This document shows, in pieces, positions 6,661 to 16,214 of a stretch of 57,856 nucleotides of DNA. The notes beneath the pieces were generated by a model. That model saw nothing but the letters and a program-made list of their open reading frames with translations, was not told the DNA's origin and searched no databases. The position numbers were made by a program, and so were the translations under genes. The stretch comes from Pseudomonadota bacterium. Its GTDB lineage: Bacteria; Pseudomonadota; Gammaproteobacteria; Nitrosococcales; Methylophagaceae. Numbering within the stretch: position 1 is the stretch's first letter; each line of letters starts with the position of its first letter. Where the stretch lies: NCBI GenBank assembly GCA_030576275.1, contig JALIBN010000012.1:190507-248362 (forward strand). Reading direction: 5' to 3'.

Positions 6661-8454
6661 CTAGTTATCGGTATCTAAGAAGCTACGTAATTGATCCGAA
6701 CGTGTCGGATGACGTAGTTTACGTAGTGCTTTTGCTTCTATTTGACGAATACGTTCACGTGTTACGTCAAATTGTTTACCTACTTCTTCTAAGGTATGGT
6801 CTGTATTCATGTCGATACCAAAACGCATCCGTAGTACTTTTGCTTCTCGTTCGGTAAGGCCGCTGAGTATACCTTGTGTTGCTTCTCTTAGGCCTTCAAT
6901 CATGGCCGAATCTTGTGGAGACATTACATTGGTATCTTCAACAAAGTCACCTAAATGTGAATCTTCATCATCACCTATCGGTGTTTCCATTGAAATTGGT
7001 TCTTTCGAAATTTTAAGTACTTTACGTACTTTATCTTCCGGCATTTCTACCCGTTCTGCTAATTCTTGTGGTGTTGGCTCACGCCCCATTTCCTGTAACA
7101 TTTGTCGCGCAATTCGATTCAGTTTGTTGATCGTTTCGATCATATGTACTGGAATACGAATTGTGCGCGCTTGATCAGCAATTGAACGCGTAATTGCTTG
7201 ACGTATCCACCATGTAGCATAGGTAGAAAATTTATAACCACGTTGATATTCAAACTTATCAACAGCCTTCATCAAGCCGATATTACCTTCTTGGATCAGG
7301 TCGAGGAACTGTAAACCGCGGTTAGTATATTTTTTCGCAATCGAGATGACAAGTCGTAAATTCGCTTCAACCATTTCTTTTTTGGCACGACGTGCTTTTG
7401 CTTCAGAAATAGTCATTTGACGGCTGATTTCTTTGATCTCAGGAATTTCCATTCCACGATCTAAAGATACTTCGGCCAGCTTTGTTTGCGCATTGATGAT
7501 TTGATCAAGATTTTTCTTGATGGTTGAAGAGTAGTGCTTTTTGGCTCGGATATGTTTATCTGTCCATTCAAGGTTAGTTTCATTACCCATGAATGATTCG
7601 ATAAAATCACGGCGTTCCATTCTTGCTTCTTCAACGATGATTTTGCTAATCGTACGTTCTTGTTTGCGAATGATCGCAACGGTGTCACGCATTAAGCTAT
7701 TCAGAAGAATCAGTGTTTTGGGCGTAAGCTTGAATTCCATAAACAGATCAGTGACTAGAGCATTGGCTGTTTCAAGCTCATTGTCTGTCGCTTTTTCTGC
7801 TTGGCTCACTGCCTCACGAAGTGCGGTGAAGTGTTCTTTGGCTTCTTCAGGATCTACACCAACGGCTGATTCGTCTTCATCATCGTCATCCGTGTTTTCT
7901 TTTGCTGGAGGTCCGGCAACGACTGGTTCAGGATTAAGATCTTCAGGTAATATAAAGCCTTTAATCACCTCATTTAGACGCATTTCGCCAGCTTCGACGG
8001 CTTCGTACAAGCTAAGAAACTTTTTAATGCACGGTGGATATGTCGTCAGCATTAATAGACTTTCGCGAAGGCCAGCTTCAATGCGTTTTGCAATGACAAT
8101 TTCGCCTTCACGGGTCAATAACTCTACCGATCCCATTTCACGCATGTACATACGCACAGGATCAGTGGTGCGACCGAATTCACCATCTGAACTAGACAAT
8201 ACTGCGGCGGCTTCATCAGCAGAAACATCATCATTGTTGGTGGCAGCTTCAGCTAAGCGTTCCATCTCATCGGTATCCATGCCATCTTCATGGACCATAA
8301 TACCGAGATCACTGAACATGCCGATGATGTCTTCGATTTGATCTGCGTCAACCAAGTTTTCGGGTAAGTGATCGTTTATCTCACCATAAGTGAGGTATCC
8401 GCGTTCTTTCCCAAGTGTGATTAGCGCTTTAATTCGTGACTGTTGATCTTTCAT
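6661..8454 (-). CDS. rpoD: RNA polymerase sigma70 factor
   Basis: Housekeeping sigma factor, 597 residues (E. coli 613). Order visible: region 1.1 with an acidic stretch, the non-conserved region with an acidic run (DDDDEDES), region 2 ([49 protein letters not shown]), region 3 and region 4 ([35 protein letters not shown]). The end [13 protein letters not shown] is typical. AGAGGT precedes the ATG. It is the last protein gene of the operon and runs straight into tRNA-Ile2. Confidence 0.98.
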   Translation of the reverse strand: MKDQQSRIKALITLGKERGYLTYGEINDHLPENLVDADQIEDIIGMFSDLGIMVHEDGMDTDEMERLAEAATNNDDVSADEAAAVLSSSDGEFGRTTDPVRMYMREMGSVELLTREGEIVIAKRIEAGLRESLLMLTTYPPCIKKFLSLYEAVEAGEMRLNEVIKGFILPEDLNPEPVVAGPPAKENTDDDDEDESAVGVDPEEAKEHFTALREAVSQAEKATDNELETANALVTDLFMEFKLTPKTLILLNSLMRDTVAIIRKQERTISKIIVEEARMERRDFIESFMGNETNLEWTDKHIRAKKHYSSTIKKNLDQIINAQTKLAEVSLDRGMEIPEIKEISRQMTISEAKARRAKKEMVEANLRLVISIAKKYTNRGLQFLDLIQEGNIGLMKAVDKFEYQRGYKFSTYATWWIRQAITRSIADQARTIRIPVHMIETINKLNRIARQMLQEMGREPTPQELAERVEMPEDKVRKVLKISKEPISMETPIGDDEDSHLGDFVEDTNVMSPQDSAMIEGLREATQGILSGLTEREAKVLRMRFGIDMNTDHTLEEVGKQFDVTRERIRQIEAKALRKLRHPTRSDQLRSFLDTDN

Positions 8455-8552
8455 TCGACCTCTATTTTCGTCAGATGCATTGCTGCATGTAGCCGGACAT
8501 TATAACGCAACCCTTTAATATTGCACAGCATTATGTATGCAAAAAGTTGTGT

Positions 8553-10286
8553 TTAATGGTATTGGTTTCGTATTTCTGCCTTCTCTTCATCGGTTAATTG
8601 ACTCGGATGTTTAAGTTCTAAATAAGCTTTTCTTTGTTCAACAGCTTGTTTTTGCAACTGTTGTACAATACCTACTAACTCATGTTTTAACTCTATAGCG
8701 GTTAACGGTAAAATTTGTTGAGCCAAGCGTTGTAAATGTTCCGCGGAATCTGTACCACGTGATCGCTCTAATAGTGCTGCAGTATTAAGATGGGGATTTT
8801 GATGCAAAGTTTCAAGTATTTGCACTAAAATTTTTATTCCAGGTAACTCTAATGTCGCTATTTTGTCAAAAGGACCTAGGTCTTGCTGAAGTTTTGGATG
8901 TTGCAATAACAGTGTAATGGCCATCCTTACCGGCGAAATGGCATTATTAGCAGACGATGAGGCTTTTTTATAGATTGGTCTCTGTCTAGTTTCTGGTGGT
9001 TTTTCTAAATGCTTGTGTAACACTGATGTACTTGTTTGCGCTCTATCGGCTAATTGCTGTTCGAGCATGTCACGATAAACGCCCGTTGGAATATGACGTA
9101 GATAGGGCTTTGCAATTTCTACTAATCGCGAACGACCATCCATTGAGCTAATATCAACCCTACTTTCTAAGGAAGCAAAGAAGAAATCAGAATAATCCTG
9201 GGCTTTTGCCACCAAATTATTAAATTCCACAGCCCCTTGTTGACGAATTAAGCTGTCTGGATCTTCGCCATCCGGTAAAAACATGAATTTTAGCTGATGG
9301 TTACCACCTAAAAGAGGTAATGCATTCTCTGCGGCCCGCCATGCCGCTTCTCTACCTGCGCGATCGCCATCAAAACAAAATACTACTTCGGGCGTGCTAC
9401 GAAGGAGTTGGCGCAAATGTTCTGGTGTAGTTGCGGTGCCTAATGTAGCAACGGCGTTCGTTACGTCATGTTCTGCCAAGGCGATGACATCCATATAGCC
9501 TTCCACAATGATGATGCGTTCTAGCTTGCGGTGGGCTTTACGTGCCTGAAATAAGCCATAAAGTTCATTTCCTTTATGAAAAATCGGTGTTTCTGGCGAA
9601 TTTAAATATTTTGGGGCGCTATCATCTAAAACGCGTCCGCCGAAGCCAATTACTCTTCCACGCCGATCTCGTATTGGGAACATGATGCGTTTACGAAAAC
9701 GATCGTAGGTTCGCCCATTATCATTACTACTTAACAAGCCAGCTTCATCGAGTTGCTGACGGGCTTGTTGTGAAGTACCAAAGGTTTTTAGTACATTATC
9801 CCAGCCATCAGGTGCTATTCCAATATTAAATTGGTCAATAATTTTTGCTGATAGTCCACGACGCTCTAGATAGCTTATAAATTCAGCTTTTTGTGGGTGA
9901 TTATGAAGTTGATGAACATAATACTGGCTGACTTTATCCAATAACTCGTAGAGATTTTGTTTGGCGGGAGTGTTTGATAAGGTTTGTGTCGTTGGCACGG
10001 TCATACCGACGAGATCAGCTAGTTCGTGGATGGACTCAGGAAAACTCATTTGGTCGTATTCCATCAAAAAGCCAATAGCAGTACCGTGAGCACCACAACC
10101 AAAACAATGATAAAACTGTTTGTCAGGACTGACAGTAAATGATGGGGATTTTTCGTTATGGAATGGACAACAGGCGGTAAGGTTTTTACCTGCTTTTTTT
10201 AGGGGTACACGCGGATCAATAACATCGACTATATCAACGCGAGTTAATAGGTCATCAATAAATTGTGTAGGTATTTGGCCGGCCAT
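8553..10286 (-). CDS. dnaG: DNA primase
   Basis: Synthesises RNA primers at the replication fork. 577 residues. An N-terminal CHC2 zinc finger (CPFHNEKSPSF ... YHCFGCGAHG, about residues 40-65), the catalytic core with TOPRIM motifs (IIVEGYMDVIAL; FCFDGDRAG), and a C-terminal DnaB-binding helical domain. The start has no obvious ribosome site, suggesting coupling to yqeY 49 bases upstream. About 100 bases separate it from rpoD. Confidence 0.97.
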   Translation of the reverse strand: MAGQIPTQFIDDLLTRVDIVDVIDPRVPLKKAGKNLTACCPFHNEKSPSFTVSPDKQFYHCFGCGAHGTAIGFLMEYDQMSFPESIHELADLVGMTVPTTQTLSNTPAKQNLYELLDKVSQYYVHQLHNHPQKAEFISYLERRGLSAKIIDQFNIGIAPDGWDNVLKTFGTSQQARQQLDEAGLLSSNDNGRTYDRFRKRIMFPIRDRRGRVIGFGGRVLDDSAPKYLNSPETPIFHKGNELYGLFQARKAHRKLERIIIVEGYMDVIALAEHDVTNAVATLGTATTPEHLRQLLRSTPEVVFCFDGDRAGREAAWRAAENALPLLGGNHQLKFMFLPDGEDPDSLIRQQGAVEFNNLVAKAQDYSDFFFASLESRVDISSMDGRSRLVEIAKPYLRHIPTGVYRDMLEQQLADRAQTSTSVLHKHLEKPPETRQRPIYKKASSSANNAISPVRMAITLLLQHPKLQQDLGPFDKIATLELPGIKILVQILETLHQNPHLNTAALLERSRGTDSAEHLQRLAQQILPLTAIELKHELVGIVQQLQKQAVEQRKAYLELKHPSQLTDEEKAEIRNQYH

Positions 10287-10335
10287 GACAGATGTCTATG
10301 GCCAAGTTAAATTTTTAGTAGCATGCTTATCTGCT

Positions 10336-10797
10336 TTACGCAGAAAGCGCCGCCTTAACAAGGCCACTTACAGCACCCATATCAGCACGCCCTTGAAGTT
10401 TAGGGCGTAAAATATTCATTACGGCACCCATATCTCGAGCACTAGCAGCGCTAGATTCGGTAATAGCGGCTTGTATCGCGTCAGCAATTTCTTGTTCAGT
10501 CATTGCTGTCGGCATGAACTCTTCAATGATCGCGAGTTCTGCAATTTCTATTGCTGCTAAATCATCGCGTCCAGCGGCCTGAAATTGGCTTAATGAATCT
10601 CGGCGTTGCTTACACATTTTTGTCAGGATCGTGATAATGCCTTCATCATCAAGATCTTTACGGTTATCAACTTCAAACTGCTTAATTGCCGCTGTAATTT
10701 GACGTAATGTCGCAAGGCGCTCTTTTTCTTTAGCGCGCATCGCGTCTTTAACGTTATCGGTGATCGTAAGCTTTAATGGGCTTGATTCAGCTGGCAT
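10336..10797 (-). CDS. yqeY: GatB/YqeY domain protein
   Basis: 153-residue YqeY-type protein: helical N-terminal half (DAMRAKEKERLATLRQITAAIKQ) and the tail domain shared with the GatB amidotransferase subunit (AEIEE-type region FMPTAMTEQEI ... RADMGAVSGLVKAAL). The biochemical role is unsettled; a role connected with tRNA is assumed from the domain. It lies between rpsU and dnaG, an arrangement common in gammaproteobacteria. Confidence 0.93.
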   Translation of the reverse strand: MPAESSPLKLTITDNVKDAMRAKEKERLATLRQITAAIKQFEVDNRKDLDDEGIITILTKMCKQRRDSLSQFQAAGRDDLAAIEIAELAIIEEFMPTAMTEQEIADAIQAAITESSAASARDMGAVMNILRPKLQGRADMGAVSGLVKAALSA

Positions 10798-10809
10798 GAT
10801 AATCGTTTT

Positions 10810-11025
10810 TTAGTACATGCGAACGCGGCGGGCGCTTTCACGTGATACTTTCTTTTGATGACGTTTAACGGCTGCAGCTGCAGCGCGTTTGCGTACAGTT
10901 GTTGGTTTTTCATAAGCTTCACGAGCACGCGCATCTGTAACTGTGCCGGCTTTTTCACACGCGCGCTTGAAGCGACGTAGAGCGATATCAAATGGTTCGT
11001 TTTCTTTTAAACGTACTGATGGCAT
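10810..11025 (-). CDS. rpsU: 30S ribosomal protein S21
   Basis: 71 residues, very basic: [20 protein letters not shown], then ACEKAGTV and a C-terminus rich in Arg/Lys ending [10 protein letters not shown]. First gene of the macromolecular-synthesis operon, which couples ribosome, primase and sigma70 production. A sigma70-like promoter is visible at 11064-11091. Confidence 0.98.
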   Translation of the reverse strand: MPSVRLKENEPFDIALRRFKRACEKAGTVTDARAREAYEKPTTVRKRAAAAAVKRHQKKVSRESARRVRMY

Positions 11026-11063
11026 TAATAATTCCTAAACATATTTAGATGGAAGAACCGGCA

Positions 11064-11091
11064 ATTGTACGAAATTCCGAAAGGAAAGCAA
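11064..11091 (-). promoter_or_regulatory. candidate sigma70 promoter for rpsU operon
   Basis: On the minus strand TTGCTT (11086-11091), 16 bases, TACAAT (11064-11069), about 40 bases before the rpsU ATG. It lies in the 137-base divergent gap with tsaD; I see no equally clear plus-strand promoter there. Confidence 0.55.
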
Positions 11092-11162
11092 AGAGTTGAA
11101 TCAAATTTATTTTAAAAAAGGCATAATAATGACCTTTATGACGAGCAGAGACGGACAAAATT

Positions 11163-12173
11163 ATGCGAGTATTAGGCATTGAATCATCTTGTGATGAAAC
11201 AGGTATTGCGCTCTATGATAGCGAAAAAGGCTTATTAGCTCATGCTTTATATAGCCAAATAGCGCTTCATGCTGAATATGGTGGTGTGGTGCCTGAATTG
11301 GCTTCTCGTGATCATATTCGTAAAACATTACCGCTAATTAACGAAGTCTTAGCCCAAGCTAAGTTAACTCGTGCTGATATCGACGCGGTGGCGTATACCG
11401 CAGGACCGGGTTTGGTTGGTGCATTATTGGTCGGTTCAGCGATTGGACGCAGTATTGCTTGGGCATTAGGTGTGCCGGCCTTAGCCATCAATCATATGGA
11501 AGGGCATTTGTTATCGCCACTGTTAGAAGATAATCCTCCTGCATTCCCGTTTGTATCGTTACTGGTGTCTGGTGGGCATACATTATTGATCGATGTTCAG
11601 GGTGTTGGCCAATATGAATTATTAGGTGAATCTATTGACGACGCCGTAGGTGAAGCCTTTGATAAAACAGCTAAAATGCTGGGGCTTAGTTACCCAGGTG
11701 GGCCTATTTTGGCGGCCCTAGCCGAGCAAGGTATCGTTGATAAATACACGTTTCCGCGGCCGATGACTAATCGACCAGGATTGGACTTTAGTTTTAGTGG
11801 TTTAAAAACATTTGCGATGAATACTTGGCGTGATAGTGCACAAACTGACCAAGATCAAGCTGATGTTGCGCTAGCTTTCCAAACTGCGGCAGTAGAAACT
11901 CTGGCCATAAAATGTAAACGCGCTCTAAAACAAACTGGACGTCGAACATTAGTTGTTGCCGGTGGTGTCAGCGCTAATAAGGCCTTGCGAACACGGCTTG
12001 ATGCTATGCCCAATGCCCATGTCTATTATCCACGCCCAGAGTTTTGTGGTGATAACGGTGCGATGATTGCGTTTGCTGGTGCGATGCGCCAATCAGCGAT
12101 GACGAAACAAGCTGTGCCGACTTTCTCTGCACGACCTCGTTGGCCTTTAGATGAACTTAGTCCCCCGTATTAA
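11163..12173 (+). CDS. tsaD: tRNA N6-adenosine threonylcarbamoyltransferase
   Basis: Transfers the threonylcarbamoyl group to A37 of ANN-decoding tRNAs, with TsaB and TsaE. 336 residues, the normal length. [19 protein letters not shown] is the ASKHA nucleotide-binding start. [11 protein letters not shown] carries the two metal-binding His. VSGGHTLLI and [11 protein letters not shown] are further family blocks. Placement divergent from rpsU is the usual gammaproteobacterial arrangement. Confidence 0.97.
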   Translation: MRVLGIESSCDETGIALYDSEKGLLAHALYSQIALHAEYGGVVPELASRDHIRKTLPLINEVLAQAKLTRADIDAVAYTAGPGLVGALLVGSAIGRSIAWALGVPALAINHMEGHLLSPLLEDNPPAFPFVSLLVSGGHTLLIDVQGVGQYELLGESIDDAVGEAFDKTAKMLGLSYPGGPILAALAEQGIVDKYTFPRPMTNRPGLDFSFSGLKTFAMNTWRDSAQTDQDQADVALAFQTAAVETLAIKCKRALKQTGRRTLVVAGGVSANKALRTRLDAMPNAHVYYPRPEFCGDNGAMIAFAGAMRQSAMTKQAVPTFSARPRWPLDELSPPY

Positions 12174-12187
12174 TGGCCAGTGGTCTA

Positions 12188-12745
12188 TCACCACATTAAA
12201 TCGTCAGGAATCTCATAATCTGCATAAGGATCATCGTCATTCGAGATGATTGCTGATTGAATACGAATAACACTGCTTGGCAAACGGGCTTCAATCTTCT
12301 CCGCTATTTTGTCGGGAATGAGTAGGTGTCGCTCACCAATAGCTGCGATAGCGAGTTGCCCTAATGTTAACTGTTGCTGTTGTTCGCCAGAAACGTAGAT
12401 CTTTTTCACCTTGTTCTGGTGAGTAAAATTATAGGCAACATCGGCTTCTTTAGCTATCGCCACGGTATGTTGCAGAATGATCTGTTGGACTTCTGCAACG
12501 ATAGCTTTATCAGCTCGTTCTGCATCACGCTGTTTATTAAGTTCTAAATCACGTATTTTTTTGTCGTGTCTTTCTTTTGCCAACTGTTGTGGGTCAACTA
12601 GCGTTTGCGAGTCTACTTTTTTGCCAGATTTGACGGCTTGGCGTGCTTTGTTGCCATCTTTGCGTTGTTGATGTTGAACTTTTTTAGATTTTTGTTTATC
12701 AACGACGCCGATTTTGAGTAATTGATCTTGTAGTGAGCCAGCCAT
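12188..12745 (-). CDS. DUF2058 family protein (YaiL-like)
   Basis: 185 residues, highly charged and helical in the N-terminal half: MAGSLQDQLLKIGVVDKQKS, then a Lys/Gln-rich stretch and KERHDKKIRDLELNKQRDAE. The globular C-terminal half ends DDDPYADYEIPDDLMW. This matches DUF2058/YaiL, described as nucleoprotein/polynucleotide-associated, but its function is not established. Its stop is 15 bases from tsaD (convergent), and it follows plsY by 15 bases on the same strand. Confidence 0.85.
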   Translation of the reverse strand: MAGSLQDQLLKIGVVDKQKSKKVQHQQRKDGNKARQAVKSGKKVDSQTLVDPQQLAKERHDKKIRDLELNKQRDAERADKAIVAEVQQIILQHTVAIAKEADVAYNFTHQNKVKKIYVSGEQQQQLTLGQLAIAAIGERHLLIPDKIAEKIEARLPSSVIRIQSAIISNDDDPYADYEIPDDLMW

Positions 12746-12760
12746 AGTGGTCTTGTTACC

Positions 12761-13357
12761 TTATTTAGATTTACTTTCTTCGCCAGCGAATAATCGCTGA
12801 ATGTTGCCACGATGGCGAATCAATAGCATCACCGCCATCACTAAAATTATCCAGCGAGCATTGACACTGTCTATCAGCCATAAGCTGTAAACGGGAGCTA
12901 ACGCTGAGGCGATAATAGCGGATAGTGATGAGATACGACTTACCAAAAATACTATCAGCCAACTGAGCAATATAATGCCAGCAAGTGTGGGAGATAAAGC
13001 CAAAAACCCACCTAATGCAGTGGCTACACCTTTACCACCTTTAAAGCCAAAAAATACTGGGTATAAATGGCCAAGAAATGCCGCAAAGGCGGTCGCTGCT
13101 AGCCAAGTGATATCTAAATCAAGATAGCGGGCAATAACAACAGGCAAGACACCTTTAAGCACATCAACAACTAACACTGTTGCCGCAAGTTTTTTACCAC
13201 CAAAGCGTAATACATTGGTTGCACCGGGATTTCCTGAACCTTGAGAGCGAGGATCGGGGAGGCCGGCTAATTTACATAAGACGATTGCACTGGATAATGA
13301 GCCTATTAAATATGCGGCCACGAGTACAATCAGCGGTAAAGAAAGTGTTTCTAGCAT
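12761..13357 (-). CDS. plsY: acyl-phosphate:glycerol-3-phosphate acyltransferase
   Basis: Integral membrane enzyme making lysophosphatidate from acyl-phosphate in phospholipid synthesis. 198 residues with about five transmembrane segments. Conserved loops: SQGSGNPGATNVLR (motif 1), GHLYPVFFGFKGGKGVAT (motif 2) and IRHRGNIQRL near the end. I chose ATG 13357 (AAAGG upstream); a GTG at 13369 would add four residues. Divergent from folB. Confidence 0.95.
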   Translation of the reverse strand: MLETLSLPLIVLVAAYLIGSLSSAIVLCKLAGLPDPRSQGSGNPGATNVLRFGGKKLAATVLVVDVLKGVLPVVIARYLDLDITWLAATAFAAFLGHLYPVFFGFKGGKGVATALGGFLALSPTLAGIILLSWLIVFLVSRISSLSAIIASALAPVYSLWLIDSVNARWIILVMAVMLLIRHRGNIQRLFAGEESKSK

Positions 13358-13442
13358 GATATGATGCACCTTTATGATTTACAGCATTATAAGGCTGTTG
13401 GCAGTTATTTCTACCCCTATACACTTTAAGACATAGAGCATA

Positions 13443-13796
13443 ATGGATAAAATTTTTCTTAACGACCTCAAAATAGACACAATTATCGGTATTTATGACT
13501 GGGAACGTGAAACATTACAAACGCTGGGTTTTGATTTGGAGATGGATTGGGATATCACTAAAGCCGCCGCTAGCGATGATATCGCTGACACCCTAGATTA
13601 CGGCGCTATTGCTCAAAGTATTGTCAGTTTTGTTGAGGCAAGCCGTTATCAACTGATTGAAGCGTTGGCTGAAGATGTATGTACTCTTTTGTTAACAAAT
13701 TATCCTATGCCCAAGGTTAAATTAACGCTGAGTAAACCCGTTGCACTCCATGGCCAAAATCTAGCAAAAATTGTTATTGAACGCTCCAAAAAATGA
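13443..13796 (+). CDS. folB: dihydroneopterin aldolase
   Basis: Cleaves dihydroneopterin to hydroxymethyldihydropterin and glycolaldehyde in folate synthesis. 117 residues. MDKIFLNDLKIDTIIGIYDWERE and DTLDYGAIAQSI are the FolB signatures; KVKLTLSKPVAL contains the catalytic Lys region. Overlaps folK by four bases (ATGA), so translation is coupled. Confidence 0.95.
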   Translation: MDKIFLNDLKIDTIIGIYDWERETLQTLGFDLEMDWDITKAAASDDIADTLDYGAIAQSIVSFVEASRYQLIEALAEDVCTLLLTNYPMPKVKLTLSKPVALHGQNLAKIVIERSKK

Positions 13797-14326
13797 ATGA
13801 AAGTCATTCGGGGTACTTATTGGGGATCGGTAGTAATATTGAACCACAAGCTAATATCGCCAAAATTATTCAATTATTGTTACAGCAGCTTCCTTGTTTA
13901 TCGCTAAGTCGCGTGCTTAAAATACCCCCAATTGGTATGAATAGTCGGCGAGACTTTCTTAATGTTGTGGTGTTTATTGAAACCGATATGGCGGAAACTG
14001 AGCTCAAGACGATTTGTAATGACATAGAAATAGCATTGGGTAGAGATCGCAGCGATCCAGCTCGAAAAATAAAAGACAGGACAGCCGATCTAGATATTCT
14101 GACTAAAGTGATATTTCCTGATGATGGCAACCGCCTAGTCAGCAGTATTACCGATGAATATTTTCTTTATCCTTTATTAGAAGAAATCAATGCTTACCTG
14201 TCAAACGGAGACTACTTATCACAACAAGTTGGTGAAACAATTACTGTAGATGATTTAACGTTTGGACAAACGGCGACCACCATCAACAGGGATGCTAGCG
14301 CCGGTAATGAACGGATTATCCAATAA
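13793..14326 (+). CDS. folK: 2-amino-4-hydroxy-6-hydroxymethyldihydropteridine pyrophosphokinase
   Basis: HPPK transfers pyrophosphate from ATP to hydroxymethyldihydropterin, the step after FolB. 177 residues. GIGSNIEPQANI is the N-terminal motif; LGRDRSDPARKIKDRTADLDIL holds the catalytic Arg and Asp residues. The last 72 bases overlap the convergent folM gene, so the two 3' ends are antisense to each other. The C-terminus past about residue 150 is looser than in well-known HPPKs. Confidence 0.93.
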   Translation: MNESHSGYLLGIGSNIEPQANIAKIIQLLLQQLPCLSLSRVLKIPPIGMNSRRDFLNVVVFIETDMAETELKTICNDIEIALGRDRSDPARKIKDRTADLDILTKVIFPDDGNRLVSSITDEYFLYPLLEEINAYLSNGDYLSQQVGETITVDDLTFGQTATTINRDASAGNERIIQ

Positions 14327-14977
14327 GCTCTTCACAGCAAGATAAACCGGTTCTGCACCACCTTCCTTAGCTAATAAGGTTTCATCTAGCATTTGTTGGC
14401 GTACCGCTACAGAATGTTGTTCGGTAAATAAAACGGGGCCTGGCGCTACTGCATTGACTTTTATTAAGGGCGCAAATTTTTTGGCAAGTGCTAACGTCAT
14501 ATTGTGAAGACCCGCTTTAGTCGTCCCATAAATATCAAAACGTGGAGTTGGGTTTTCTACATTAATATCAGTGATGTGGATAATATCGGCAGGATTCTCA
14601 TGCTCACCGACCAATAATGGCGACAAACCTTGGTTTATTAGAAATGGCGCCATCATATGTACATTAAAAAATTGTTCATATTGTTGCGCCGCCTCGGTTA
14701 AATCTTCAGAGGTTGCTTCAAAAGATGAGGCATTGTGAATCAATGCTCGAAAGCTACTACTCTGTTTTTTTAATGCATCAACAAACAATAAAATTGCCTG
14801 ACTATTACTAAGAGAGGCCTGTATTGTGGCTATGCCTATATCGTGTAAAGCTTGGATCTCTGCCGTATGCGTACGATAATGGGCGAGTACGGTATAACCT
14901 TCCTGATGTAAGCGCAGGGCAAGATGATGACCGATTCGACGACCGGCTCCAGTGACTAAGATTGCATTTTCTAACAC
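14255..14977 (-). CDS. folM: FolM-type dihydromonapterin/dihydrofolate reductase (SDR)
   Basis: Short-chain dehydrogenase. TGAGRRIGHHLALRL is the NADP-binding motif with the Arg pair of pteridine-reductase-like SDRs; YGTTKAGLHNMT carries the catalytic Tyr/Lys; PVDGGRRLSKR ends the protein. FolM reduces dihydromonapterin or dihydrofolate. Presence beside folB-folK supports the pterin substrate. I place the start at GTG 14977, with GGGAG five bases upstream; the ATG at 14989 shares its bases with the methyltransferase ATG and has no ribosome site. Confidence 0.88.
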   Translation of the reverse strand: MLENAILVTGAGRRIGHHLALRLHQEGYTVLAHYRTHTAEIQALHDIGIATIQASLSNSQAILLFVDALKKQSSSFRALIHNASSFEATSEDLTEAAQQYEQFFNVHMMAPFLINQGLSPLLVGEHENPADIIHITDINVENPTPRFDIYGTTKAGLHNMTLALAKKFAPLIKVNAVAPGPVLFTEQHSVAVRQQMLDETLLAKEGGAEPVYLAVKSLLDNPFITGASIPVDGGRRLSKR

Positions 14978-14987
14978 GTGAACTCCC

Positions 14988-16160
14988 ATGACTTTAACGA
15001 CTAGCCTAACTGTTACAGATACTATTGCACAACAACATAGTGAACAACTGATGACACTTATTAAACTAAAGATAAGCGAAGCGGGTGGTAAGATTAGCTT
15101 TGCTGATTATATGCAGTTATGTCTTTATGCTCCGGGTTTAGGTTATTACAGTGCGGGTAGCCATAAGATTGGCTACGGCGGTGACTTTACTACTGCACCA
15201 GAAATATCCCCATTATTTTCACGAAGCTTGGCCCATCAGCTGATTGATGTATTACGCCAACTCGACCAAGGTAATATTTTAGAATTTGGTGCAGGCAGTG
15301 GCAAAATGGCTGTAGATATTTTACGCGAATTATACCTTAAACAAAGCCTTCCCCAGCAATATTATATTATAGAAGCGAGTGCTGACTTACGTCAAAGACA
15401 GCAACAGACAATACATCATGCTATTCCTCATCTCGAATATAAGGTGGTTTGGCTAGATAGCCTACCCTCTGATTTTAATGGCGTAGTTTTAGCCAATGAG
15501 GTTTGTGATGCGATGCCAGTACATAGGCTACATTTTACCAATGGACTTAATTACGAGCTTTATATCGTCAATAATAACGATGAATTACAGTGGTGTGATG
15601 AGGAGATATCTCGATCGGACCTTATCGACAAGATCATTGAAATTAAATCATTCATCGATGATACGGATTATTTCACCGAAGTAAATTTGGCTGCACAAGC
15701 GTGGCTTACTAGTCTGGCAGACAATTTACAGCATGGTGCTATTTTTGTTATTGATTACGGCTATCCACAAGCGATTTATTATCATCCTCAGCGTAGCAAT
15801 GGCACTTTGATGTGTTATTACCAACAACAAGGCCACGACAACCCACTAATTTTACCTGGGTTACAGGATATCACCGCACATGTTGACTTCACTTCACTGG
15901 CACAAATTGCTGTGGATAATGGCCTCGATGTTGCTGGCTTTCAATCACAGGCTGATTTTTTACTTGCTGCTGGAATTACTGAGTTAACATCATTTAACGA
16001 ACATGATGATGCGTTTCTTATGCTGCAGCATGCGACGGAAATTAAACGATTGACCTTACCCACAGAAATGGGTGAAACATTTAAAGTGTTAACGCTGACT
16101 AAAAATCTTGATCATTTGTTACCGCGGATACAATTGGGCGACCGGCGCTACAACTTATAA
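14988..16160 (+). CDS. SAM-dependent methyltransferase, MidA/NDUFAF7 family
   Basis: 390-residue class I methyltransferase of the DUF185/MidA family. Markers: ISFADYMQLCLYAPGLGYYS, KIGYGGDFTTAPEISPLFSR, LEFGAGSGKMAVDIL (SAM motif I), VVLANEVCDAMPVHR and FVIDYGYP. The mitochondrial homologue methylates an arginine of the complex I NDUFS2 subunit; the bacterial target is unknown. The annotated ATG has no clear ribosome site and its first bases overlap the folM start region; an ATG at residue 22 is an alternative. Confidence 0.85.
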   Translation: MTLTTSLTVTDTIAQQHSEQLMTLIKLKISEAGGKISFADYMQLCLYAPGLGYYSAGSHKIGYGGDFTTAPEISPLFSRSLAHQLIDVLRQLDQGNILEFGAGSGKMAVDILRELYLKQSLPQQYYIIEASADLRQRQQQTIHHAIPHLEYKVVWLDSLPSDFNGVVLANEVCDAMPVHRLHFTNGLNYELYIVNNNDELQWCDEEISRSDLIDKIIEIKSFIDDTDYFTEVNLAAQAWLTSLADNLQHGAIFVIDYGYPQAIYYHPQRSNGTLMCYYQQQGHDNPLILPGLQDITAHVDFTSLAQIAVDNGLDVAGFQSQADFLLAAGITELTSFNEHDDAFLMLQHATEIKRLTLPTEMGETFKVLTLTKNLDHLLPRIQLGDRRYNL

Positions 16161-16169
16161 TTAGCAACA

Positions 16170-16195
16170 AAAAAGGGAGCGTAAGCTCCCTTTTA
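16170..16195. terminator. bidirectional terminator
   Basis: AAAAAGGGAGC, GTAA loop, GCTCCCTTTT. It lies between the convergent methyltransferase and lipoprotein genes and can serve both strands. Confidence 0.85.
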
Positions 16196-16214
16196 AGTCT
16201 ATCTAAAGTTAAGT

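Noticed and set aside
7541-8341. Long plus-strand frame (266 codons) opposite rpoD
   Set aside because: Ser/Arg-rich composition is the antisense shadow of rpoD, which is certain on the other strand.
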